NCBI RefSeq assembly: GCF_900491935.1
Contig: NZ_UEXK01000004.1
Coordinates: 127,247-159,336 of the forward strand
Length of the DNA: 32,090 bases
From: Klenkia terrae
GTDB taxonomy: Bacteria; Actinomycetota; Actinomycetes; Mycobacteriales; Geodermatophilaceae
Direction: 5' to 3'
Part shown: positions 26,126 through 32,090 of the stretch, in pieces
Layout: the number at the start of each line of letters is the position of its first letter
How positions within the stretch are numbered: position 1 is the stretch's first letter
Position numbers and translations under genes: made by a program
Notes under the pieces: model-generated
What the model was told of the DNA's origin: nothing
Database searches by the model: none
The model's input: the letters and a program-made list of their open reading frames with translations, nothing else

Positions 26126-26988
26126 CTGGTCACCTGCCCGTTCGCGACGATCTCCGACGGGGACGCCGGAGCGGTGCGACCGGGCTCGATGCTGATGCCG
26201 TAGGCGGTGTAGTCGTCCAACCCGGTCGCGTCGGACCCTACGGTCCGCAGGTCGACCCCGTCGGCCACCACGTCGAACGTGCCCAGCGCCACCGGGGTGC
26301 CCTGGGTCATCCCCCACAGCACGTAGGTGCTGTCGGTCCGGTCGTTGGCGGTCATGCCGTCCACCACGACCTGGGCCTGCCCGTCGCGGGCGAGGACGGT
26401 GGCCACGGTGCGGCCGTCGTGCTGCATCGGGGCGACCGTGACCTCACCGGGCGAGAGCAGCGAGGACATCACCGAGGCCTGGGAGTCAGCGGTGGCCTGC
26501 GCGGAGTCGCGGTCCTGGGTCAGGACGACGTTCCACGCACCCAGGGCGAGGATCGCCGCCACCCCGGCGGCCACCAGGGCGTTGGGCAGCGCGTGCCGCC
26601 ACCCGGTGCGGGAAGGGCGGTGCCGGGCCGCGCGGGCGGCCGGGCCGGGGAACGCCACGACGGTCGCGGGCACCTCGGGTGCGAACCCGCGGTCGACCAC
26701 GGCGTCCCGGTCGTCCTCGGGGCGGTGCACCTGCTCCGTCTCGGCCACCGCGGCGCGCAGACGGTCGCGCAGGCCCGGCGAGGGCTCGGCGGCCGGCAGG
26801 TCGGACGCCATCGCGGCCATGGCCTCGGTGGTGTCGGCGACGGTCGCGGTGCAGCGGGCGCAGCCGGCGAGGTGGGCCTCGAAGCCGGCCTCGTCCTCGG
26901 GCTCGAGCGCGTGGAGGGCCCAGCCCACGGCCAGCTCGTCGAACAGCTGGTGGTCGGCGTCCTCGCGACGTGCCTGCCGCCCGCTCAT
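26122..26988 (-). CDS. RskA-like anti-sigma factor
   Basis: This 288-aa membrane protein holds its ECF sigma factor inactive. The cytoplasmic N-terminus carries the zinc anti-sigma pattern H39-x3-C43-x2-C46 (EAHLAGCARC). One TM helix follows (about 136-156, NALVAAGVAAILALGAWNVVL), and the extracytoplasmic part is the RskA C-terminal type (ATVLARDGQAQVVVDGM, STYVLWGMTQGTPVALG). Release probably needs regulated proteolysis, as for RskA. Its ATG overlaps the sigma stop (ATGA), and its stop overlaps the PGPGW gene. Confidence 0.93.
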   Translation of the reverse strand: MSGRQARREDADHQLFDELAVGWALHALEPEDEAGFEAHLAGCARCTATVADTTEAMAAMASDLPAAEPSPGLRDRLRAAVAETEQVHRPEDDRDAVVDRGFAPEVPATVVAFPGPAARAARHRPSRTGWRHALPNALVAAGVAAILALGAWNVVLTQDRDSAQATADSQASVMSSLLSPGEVTVAPMQHDGRTVATVLARDGQAQVVVDGMTANDRTDSTYVLWGMTQGTPVALGTFDVVADGVDLRTVGSDATGLDDYTAYGISIEPGRTAPASPSEIVANGQVTS

Positions 26989-27620
26989 CGGGTACCCCCC
27001 TCGATCGCAGCCGCGCCGAGCGCCCCGCCCAGCGAGCTGCCCATGTTCTCCTTCAGCCGGCGCATGCCGGCCAGCATCCTGGTCTTCACCGTGCCCAGCG
27101 GGGTGTCGGTCAGCGCCGCGACCTCGCGCTGGGTGTAGCCGCCGTAGTAGGCCAGCGTCAGCGCCTCGCGCTGGGCGGCGGGCAGCCCCTGCAGCGCCTT
27201 CCGCACGCGCTCGGCGACCACCCGGTCGGCGGCCTCGTCCTCGACGTCGCCGTGCGCGGTGGGCTCGGTCAGCCGCAGGTCGTCCTCGGCCCGGGTCTGC
27301 CGCCGCCGGTGGGACTCCTCGCGCCGGACGGCGTCGACGGCCTTGTGGTGGACCATCGCCAACAACCAGGACGCGAAGCTGCCCCGCGCACCGTCGAAGG
27401 CACCCGGGTCCTTCCACACCGCGAGGAACACGTCCTGCAGCACGTCCTCGGCCAGGGTGTCGTCGGCGAGCACGCGGCGGGCCAGCGCGAAGGCCGGACG
27501 GCGGAACCGGTCGTAGAGGTCGTCGATCGCACCGCGGTCCCCCGCCTGCACGCGGCGCACCAGCTCTGCATCGGCGGCCGCGTCCTCCGCACGCCTCGGG
27601 GGTCGGGTCACGAGTCCCAT
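26985..27620 (-). CDS. ECF RNA polymerase sigma factor (SigK-like)
   Basis: This 211-aa protein has sigma region 2 (LVRRVQAGDRGAIDDLYDRF, then AEDVLQDVFLAVWKDP and SFASWLLAMVHHKAVDAVRR) and region 4 (LQGLPAAQREALTLAYYGG, then YTQREVAALTDTPLGTVKTR). Pairing with an RskA-like anti-sigma suggests the SigK/SigL group. I take ATG 27620; in-frame ATG 27635 is possible, and no good RBS is seen for either, so the message may be leaderless. The gene is divergent from the SsgA-like gene, with 127 bp between them that hold a 16-bp palindrome at 27676-27691 (CCACCCGTGCGGGTGG). Confidence 0.93.
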   Translation of the reverse strand: MGLVTRPPRRAEDAAADAELVRRVQAGDRGAIDDLYDRFRRPAFALARRVLADDTLAEDVLQDVFLAVWKDPGAFDGARGSFASWLLAMVHHKAVDAVRREESHRRRQTRAEDDLRLTEPTAHGDVEDEAADRVVAERVRKALQGLPAAQREALTLAYYGGYTQREVAALTDTPLGTVKTRMLAGMRRLKENMGSSLGGALGAAAIEGGTR

Positions 27621-27747
27621 GGTCACACGTCGCATTCGCCACGGGGGCGCTTTCCGGTTCAGCGCGCGGCCCGGGCCACCCGTGCGGGTGGTCGCCGGAC
27701 ACGCCGCCCGATCCGTCACCTCCCCGCCGCCCGGTCGTTGTGCGGGC

Positions 27748-28212
27748 ATGGCGAGTCCTGTGATGCCGGGTTGCTCGACCCGCACGACGCTGCAGCTGGT
27801 CGGCCCCACCTCGTGGACGGAGGTGTCGGCGGCCCTGCGCTACGACTCCGGTGACCCCTTCGCCGTCCGGATCCGCTTCGGCGGCCGCGCCGAGGCCGTC
27901 GACGGCGACGACGCAGGCAGCGGCGTGGAGTGGCTGGTCGCCCGCGACCTGCTGCACGCCGGGCTGAGCCGGCCCTCGGGCGACGGGGACATCCGGCTGT
28001 GGCCGGCCCGCACCCCCGGCGACGTGCTCTTCCTGGAGCTGCGCGCCCCCTCCGGGCACGCGCTGTTCGAGCTGTCCCGCGCCGTGCTGGCCGGGTTCGT
28101 GGCCGACACCGAGCGGCTGGTCCCCCGCGGTCAGGAGTCCGAGGTCGTCGACGTCGAGCCCGAGCTCGTCGCGCTGCTGCGCTGCGAACGGCCCGACGCG
28201 GACGGCCGCTGA
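27748..28212 (+). CDS. SsgA-like sporulation/cell division regulator
   Basis: This 154-aa protein fits the SsgA-like family of septation regulators: AALRYDSGDPFAVRIRF, GVEWLVARDLLHAGL, GDGDIRLWPAR and LRAPSGHALFELSRAVLAGF appear in family order. In streptomycetes such proteins (for example SsgB) direct FtsZ positioning; in genera without aerial hyphae the role is less clear. The ATG at 27748 has no strong RBS. The gene reads away from the sigma operon and toward the tRNA cluster. Confidence 0.88.
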   Translation: MASPVMPGCSTRTTLQLVGPTSWTEVSAALRYDSGDPFAVRIRFGGRAEAVDGDDAGSGVEWLVARDLLHAGLSRPSGDGDIRLWPARTPGDVLFLELRAPSGHALFELSRAVLAGFVADTERLVPRGQESEVVDVEPELVALLRCERPDADGR

Positions 28213-28303
28213 CCGCTGACCTGCGGGTTCACCCGGCGGACACCCCCCGGTGACCCCCCTGTGCAGAGGCGTCTGAGGGGTCGTCTAGAGTTGTCGATGC
28301 ACT

Positions 28304-28375
28304 GCGGATGTGGCTCAGTGGTAGAGCATCACCTTGCCAAGGTGAGGGTCGCGGGTTCGAATCCCGTCATCCGCT
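28304..28375 (+). tRNA. tRNA-Gly (anticodon GCC)
   Basis: A 72-nt cloverleaf: acceptor GCGGATG/CATCCGC, anticodon stem TCACC/GGTGA with loop TTGCCAA (GCC), T loop TTCGAAT, discriminator T. A -10-like TAGAGT lies at 28286-28291. Confidence 0.96.
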
Positions 28376-28384
28376 CGGAACCGG

Positions 28385-28406
28385 GCCCCGATCTCACGAT
28401 CGGGGC
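28385..28406 (+). terminator. Hairpin between tRNA-Gly and tRNA-Cys
   Basis: An 8-bp perfect stem (GCCCCGAT/ATCGGGGC) with a 6-nt loop lies in the tRNA spacer. It could attenuate transcription or mark an RNA processing site. Confidence 0.55.
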
Positions 28407-28414
28407 TCGTGTGC

Positions 28415-28485
28415 GGTGGAGTGGCCGAGAGGCGAGGCAACGGCCTGCAAAGCCGTCTACACGGGTTCAAATCCCGTCTCCACCT
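28415..28485 (+). tRNA. tRNA-Cys (anticodon GCA)
   Basis: A 71-nt cloverleaf: acceptor GGTGGAG/CTCCACC, anticodon stem ACGGC/GCCGT with loop CTGCAAA (GCA), T loop TTCAAAT, discriminator T. Confidence 0.95.
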
Positions 28486-28529
28486 CGACGGCCCCCGGGC
28501 GTGATCGAGGCGGGGGTCGGGAACAGCAC

Positions 28530-28601
28530 GGGCGATTGGCGCAGCGGTAGCGCGCTTCCCTGACACGGAAGAGGTCACTGGTTCGATCCCAGTATCGCCC
28601 A
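28530..28601 (+). tRNA. tRNA-Val (anticodon GAC)
   Basis: A 72-nt cloverleaf: acceptor GGGCGAT/ATCGCCC, anticodon loop CTGACAC (GAC), T arm identical to that of tRNA-Val(CAC). Its last 34 nt are identical to the 3' end of the island's target tRNA. Confidence 0.96.
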
Positions 28602-28609
28602 CAGAACGC

Positions 28610-28639
28610 AAGGCCCCGGAGCAGCTGCTCCGGGGCCTT
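28610..28639. terminator. Bidirectional terminator between tRNA cluster and coaE
   Basis: A perfect 30-bp palindrome (arm AAGGCCCCGGAGCAG) with T-rich edges on both sides lies 8 nt after tRNA-Val(GAC) and 8 nt beyond the coaE stop, ending both transcripts. Confidence 0.9.
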
Positions 28640-28647
28640 CGTCGTCC

Positions 28648-29241
28648 TCAGACCCGGCCGGCGACCCGCTGCGCCCAGAAGGCGGCCACCTGGTCGGCGA
28701 GCTCGTCCCTGGTGCCGTCGTTGACCAGCACCACGTCGGCGACCGCGGCCCGCTGCTCGTCGGTCGCCTGGCCGCGGATCCGCGCCTGGGCGTCCTCCCG
28801 GGTCATCCCGCGCTCCACCAGCCGGGTCAGCCGGACCTCCAGGTCGGCCTGCACGACCAGGACGACGTCGAAGGAGCCGGCCTGGCCGGTCTCGACCAGC
28901 AGCGGCACGTCCTGCACCACCACGGCGCCCTCGGGCGCGGCGGCGACCAGCTCGGCGGCCCGGGCCCGGACCAGCGGGTGCACGACGGCGTCCAACCGGG
29001 CGCGCTGCTCGGGGTCGGCGAAGACCACCGCCGCCAGGGCAGGACGGTCCAGGCCGCCGTCCGGGCCCAGCACGCCGTCCCCGAACGCCTCGACGACCGC
29101 GGCCAACCCCGGGGTGCCCGGTGCCACCACCTCGCGGGCTAAGCGGTCGGCGTCGACCAACCGGGCCCCGCGCTCCACGAGCAACGCGGCCACGGTGCTC
29201 TTGCCCGACCCGATGCCCCCGGTCAACCCGATCCTCAGCAT
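28648..29241 (-). CDS. coaE: Dephospho-CoA kinase
   Basis: This 197-aa P-loop kinase phosphorylates dephospho-CoA in the last step of coenzyme A synthesis. The Walker [10 protein letters not shown] is at residues 8-16. [31 protein letters not shown] and [12 protein letters not shown] are CoaE blocks, and [11 protein letters not shown] forms the lid. ATG 29241 is chosen because the family begins directly with MLRIGLTGG. Actinobacterial coaE near rpsA is standard; here it lacks the C-terminal GrpB-like domain found in mycobacteria. Confidence 0.96.
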   Translation of the reverse strand: MLRIGLTGGIGSGKSTVAALLVERGARLVDADRLAREVVAPGTPGLAAVVEAFGDGVLGPDGGLDRPALAAVVFADPEQRARLDAVVHPLVRARAAELVAAAPEGAVVVQDVPLLVETGQAGSFDVVLVVQADLEVRLTRLVERGMTREDAQARIRGQATDEQRAAVADVVLVNDGTRDELADQVAAFWAQRVAGRV

Positions 29242-29432
29242 GCCGCGACCCTCGCACACCCCGGCCCGGACCTCACCCGCACGCCGTCGAGGTCACGATC
29301 CGATGACGACGGGCCCTGCAGCCCCAGGAGTCCGGCGCGTCGCACCAGTCCCACGCGTCACACGACCTACGTTCCTCCCTGACGCCTTCCCTCCCCCGAC
29401 CGAGGGCGCCGCCGAGAGAGGTAGGCACGACC

Positions 29433-29705
29433 ATGTCCCGTTCCACGACGCTGGAGTCCCCGTCGGCCGTCGCCGACCGCCGCGCTCCGGGTCGGCACCG
29501 GCTCGACGTCGCCGGCGGCGTCCGCTGCTCGGAGCTGCCCGCCGTGGCCGCCCGCCTGGAGCGCTCCGCGACGCCGCGCACGGGCCTGGTGGCCTGGCTG
29601 CGTGCCCTGCTGCCGTCGGTGCCCACCGGGCGCCACACGTGGGACTTCCTGAGCAACGCCGGTGGCCGACCGCGCTCGGCGTTCGCGATCATCCTCAGCC
29701 TCTGA
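29433..29705 (+). CDS. Small protein of unknown function
   Basis: This 90-aa ORF shows codon use like its neighbours, with a GAGAGGTAGG element about 8 nt before the ATG. It has an Arg/Ser-rich N-terminus and a C-terminal half with GLVAWLRALLPSVPTGRHTW and a hydrophobic end, AFAIILSL. No domain is recognised. It is the only plus-strand gene between coaE and rpsA, transcribed toward the convergent lipoprotein gene. The opposite frame has weak coding features, so this ORF is the better choice. Confidence 0.6.
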   Translation: MSRSTTLESPSAVADRRAPGRHRLDVAGGVRCSELPAVAARLERSATPRTGLVAWLRALLPSVPTGRHTWDFLSNAGGRPRSAFAIILSL

Positions 29706-29721
29706 CCGCGACGGCCGGCGC

Positions 29722-30450
29722 TCAGCCGGTCGGTGCGCTCGTCGACGTCCCCGCTGGCCGCCCGGTCGGCGGGGACGTCGTCGTCCCCGCAGCGGGTTCG
29801 GCAGCGGGCCCGGCAGCGGCGACGGCGAGGGCCGTCAGGGCCGTCCGGGTCCCGGGCGCGTCGAGCAGGCCCGGCACGAGGGTGACCACGTAGGTCCGGG
29901 CGGCCACCACGGCGACCAGGGTGGTGTCGGCCGGACCGGCGACCAGGACGGCGTCGGTACCCGGCACGACGGCGTCCTCGACCACCGCTCCGGCAGCCCG
30001 CCCCGACTCGGCGGCCAGCTCGAGCCGGGCCGCCGCCGACGCGGTGTCGGTGTAGGTCGCCACGGTGACCTGCAGCAGCGGGTCACTGGCCCCGGCAGTG
30101 CCGGTGGCCGGGGTGACGCCGTACCCGCAGGTGACCCGACCGGTGCGGCCGACCCCGGGCTCGGCCTGCCCGAGCAGGTAGGTCGACGTGCCCGGCAGCC
30201 GCACCCCGAGCGCCTCGTTCACCTCGCTGACGGTGAGCAGGTCGGCGCAGGTGGCAGGCAGCTGGAAGGCCGGGGCCGCCGCCGTGGTCGCCACGGGGGC
30301 GGCCGAGGTGGTGGGGGCGGTGCTGGTCGTCGGCGCGGGGTCCGGTGCCGCCCCGGCGAACCCGGCGCACCCCGCCGTCCCCAGCAGGCCCACCAGCCCC
30401 AGGGACGACAGTGCGCCGCCCACCCGGTGGGGTGGACGGCGCACGGTCAT
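29722..30450 (-). CDS. Predicted lipoprotein, DUF3558-like
   Basis: This 242-aa protein has an export signal with a lipobox (LLGTAGCAG, Cys about residue 28), an Ala/Thr/Pro linker (about 35-60), then a domain starting PATCADLLTVSEVNEALG with a second Cys in RVTCGYGV. This layout resembles actinobacterial DUF3558-type cell-envelope lipoproteins. The C-terminus is again Pro/Thr-rich. The gene lies 12 bp after the rpsA stop but its own start has no clear RBS. Function unknown. Confidence 0.75.
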   Translation of the reverse strand: MTVRRPPHRVGGALSSLGLVGLLGTAGCAGFAGAAPDPAPTTSTAPTTSAAPVATTAAAPAFQLPATCADLLTVSEVNEALGVRLPGTSTYLLGQAEPGVGRTGRVTCGYGVTPATGTAGASDPLLQVTVATYTDTASAAARLELAAESGRAAGAVVEDAVVPGTDAVLVAGPADTTLVAVVAARTYVVTLVPGLLDAPGTRTALTALAVAAAGPAAEPAAGTTTSPPTGRPAGTSTSAPTG

Positions 30451-30462
30451 GCGATCAGCGGG

Positions 30463-31959
30463 TCACTCGCCGCCGGCGAGCTTGGCCCGCAGCGCGGCCA
30501 GCGCCTCGTCGGAGGCCAGGGTGCCGCCGCCCGAGGACGGAGCACCGGTGCTCGCGGCCGGACCGGAGTCCGACTCGGGAGCGTCGCTGGAGTAGCTGCC
30601 ACCGGCCGCAGCCTCGGCGTCGGCCTCGCGGGCCGCGACGATCTGCTTCTGGTGCGCCTCGAAGCGGGCCTGGGCCTCGGCGTACTGCCGCTCCCACTCC
30701 TCGCGCTGGGTGTCGAAGCCCTCGCGCCACTCGCCGGTGTCGGAGTCGAAGCCCTCGGGGTACACGTAGTTCCCCTGCTCGTCGTACGACGCGGCCATGC
30801 CGTAGGCGGCCGGGTCGAACTGGTCGTCCTCGGCGATGACGCCCTCGTTGGCCTGCTTCAGCGACAGCGAGATGCGACGACGGTCGAGGTCGATGTCGAT
30901 GACCTTGACCAGGATCTCGTCGCCGACCTGCGCGACCTGCTCCGGGATCTCGACGTGGCGCTCGGCCAGCTCGGAGATGTGCACCAGGCCCTCGATGCCC
31001 TCGTCGACGCGCACGAACGCACCGAAGGGGACGAGCTTGGTGACCTTGCCGGGCACGACCTGCCCGATCTGGTGGGTCCGGGCGAACTGACGCCACGGGT
31101 CCTCCTGGGTCGCCTTCAGCGACAGGGAGACGCGCTCGCGGTCCAGGTCGACGTCGAGGACCTCGACGGTGACCTCCTGGCCGACCTCGACGACCTCGGA
31201 CGGGTGGTCGATGTGCTTCCAGGACAGCTCGGAGACGTGCACCAGGCCGTCGACGCCGCCCAGGTCCACGAAGGCACCGAAGTTGACGATCGAGGAGACC
31301 TGACCGGTGCGGACCTGGCCCTTGGCGAGCTTGTTGAGGAACTCGCTGCGCACCTCGGACTGGGTCTGCTCCAGCCACTGGCGGCGGGACAGGACCACGT
31401 TGTTGCGGTTCTTGTCGAGCTCGATGATCTTGGCCTCGAGCTCGCGGCCCACGTAGGGCTGCAGGTCGCGGACGCGACGCATCTCGACCAGCGAGGCGGG
31501 GAGGAACCCGCGCAGGCCGATGTCGAGGATCAGGCCGCCCTTGACGACCTCGATGACGGTGCCGGTGACGACCTCGTCGGCTTCCTTCTTCGCCTCGATC
31601 GTGCCCCAGGCGCGCTCGTACTGCGCGCGCTTCTTGGAGAGGATCAGCCGGCCTTCCTTGTCCTCCTTCTGGAGGACGAGGGCTTCCACCTCGTCGCCGA
31701 CCTTGACGACCTCGTTGGGGTCGACGTCGTGCTTGATGGAGAGCTCGCGCGAGGGGATGACGCCCTCGGTCTTGTAGCCGATGTCCAGCAGCACCTCGTC
31801 GCGGTCGACCTTGACGATGACTCCCTCGACGATGTCTCCGTCGTTGAAGTACTTGATCGTCAGGTCGATGGCTGCGAGGAAGTCCGCCTCGGAGCCGATG
31901 TCGTTGATGGCGACCTGCGGGGTGGTGGTGCTGTCGGGACGGACCTGGGTGGAGGTCAT
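30463..31959 (-). CDS. rpsA: 30S ribosomal protein S1
   Basis: This 498-aa protein has four S1 RNA-binding repeats (about 36-104, 121-186, 207-275 and 292-361; for example GQVSSIVNFGAFVDLGGVDG and GKVTKLVPFGAFVRVDEGIE), as usual in actinobacteria, against six in E. coli. It helps mRNA bind the 30S subunit. A C-terminal extension of over 110 residues is acidic, then Ser/Gly-rich, and ends LASDEALAALRAKLAG, a conserved actinobacterial tail. The ATG at 31959 has GGAG only at a distance of 12 nt, so initiation may rely on S1 autoregulation or leader structure. Confidence 0.97.
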   Translation of the reverse strand: MTSTQVRPDSTTTPQVAINDIGSEADFLAAIDLTIKYFNDGDIVEGVIVKVDRDEVLLDIGYKTEGVIPSRELSIKHDVDPNEVVKVGDEVEALVLQKEDKEGRLILSKKRAQYERAWGTIEAKKEADEVVTGTVIEVVKGGLILDIGLRGFLPASLVEMRRVRDLQPYVGRELEAKIIELDKNRNNVVLSRRQWLEQTQSEVRSEFLNKLAKGQVRTGQVSSIVNFGAFVDLGGVDGLVHVSELSWKHIDHPSEVVEVGQEVTVEVLDVDLDRERVSLSLKATQEDPWRQFARTHQIGQVVPGKVTKLVPFGAFVRVDEGIEGLVHISELAERHVEIPEQVAQVGDEILVKVIDIDLDRRRISLSLKQANEGVIAEDDQFDPAAYGMAASYDEQGNYVYPEGFDSDTGEWREGFDTQREEWERQYAEAQARFEAHQKQIVAAREADAEAAAGGSYSSDAPESDSGPAASTGAPSSGGGTLASDEALAALRAKLAGGE

Positions 31960-32090
31960 GTGGTCGAGTGCTCCGGACGGGGGGTGTGGAGGGACAGGGA
32001 CGTGCCCCGGCCGCGATGACCGGGGTGGGGTTCACGGGAGAGGTGGGAGGGCGACCCGGGGGCCGCCGGCACCACAGACCTCTGGCGCAC
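31960..32090 (-). other. rpsA leader region
   Basis: These 131 bp upstream of rpsA hold no convincing gene. A short inverted repeat (CCCCGGCCGCGATGACCGGGG, 32002-32022) could fold in the leader. The weak RBS fits known autoregulation of rpsA by S1, but nothing here proves it. The window ends inside this region. Confidence 0.4.

Noticed and set aside
30455-32035. 526-aa minus-strand ORF overlapping rpsA in another frame
   Set aside because: Arg/Gly/Pro-rich shadow frame; rpsA in the adjacent frame has four clear S1 domains.

Overview
The window is about 32 kb of very GC-rich DNA with dense, mostly minus-strand genes, many GTG starts and many 4-bp stop/start overlaps. Gene content and order point to an actinobacterium: a LexA-box-controlled ruvCAB, pimA/patA/PIP synthase beside thrS and a HIT protein, an SsgA-like gene and four-domain S1. 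The order from ppiase-rel-apt-secF-secD-yajC-ruvBAC-yebC-pdxT-pdxS to pimA-patA-pgsA-HIT-thrS follows the mycobacterial Rv2582-Rv2614 neighbourhood. The family may be Geodermatophilaceae or a relative, but that is a guess from style, not shown by the sequence.

Layout. Positions 1-188 are not genome: they hold a degraded Illumina P5/Nextera adapter with an 8-nt index, so the true contig begins near 188 inside a cyclophilin gene. A 201-bp element with 26-bp perfect inverted repeats fills the gap to the convergent rel gene. From 1005 to 18915 a minus-strand housekeeping block covers the stringent response and purine salvage (rel, apt), the Sec accessory complex (secF, secD, yajC), Holliday-junction resolution (ruvB, ruvA, ruvC with an SOS box), YebC with vitamin B6 synthesis (pdxT, pdxS), a LemA-like protein, phosphatidylinositol mannoside synthesis (pimA, patA, PIP synthase), a HIT hydrolase, thrS and a small HNH protein. 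A plus-strand DHFR/RibD-like gene follows.

From 19599 to 25570 lies an accessory island of about 5.9 kb, visibly less GC-rich, bounded by a perfect 45-bp direct repeat. The right copy is the 3' part of an intact tRNA-Val(CAC); the left copy is a displaced 3' fragment. This is the signature of tyrosine-recombinase integration, and arm-like repeats lie just inside both ends, yet no integrase, excisionase or replication gene is visible. The island carries a two-gene operon (a 203-aa protein of unknown function, then an XRE-HTH/ImmA-IrrE metallopeptidase fusion), a zinc-ribbon/TM/SEC-C protein, a conserved unknown protein, several tiny proteins including a 19-aa hydrophobic peptide with a strong ribosome binding site, a lipoprotein, and two genes that look frameshifted. 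It is the most likely place for an undescribed system.

From 25571 to the end the core genome resumes: a PGPGW membrane protein, an RskA-like anti-sigma factor and its ECF sigma factor, a divergent SsgA-like gene, a tRNA-Gly/Cys/Val cluster, coaE, a small unknown gene, a lipoprotein and rpsA.
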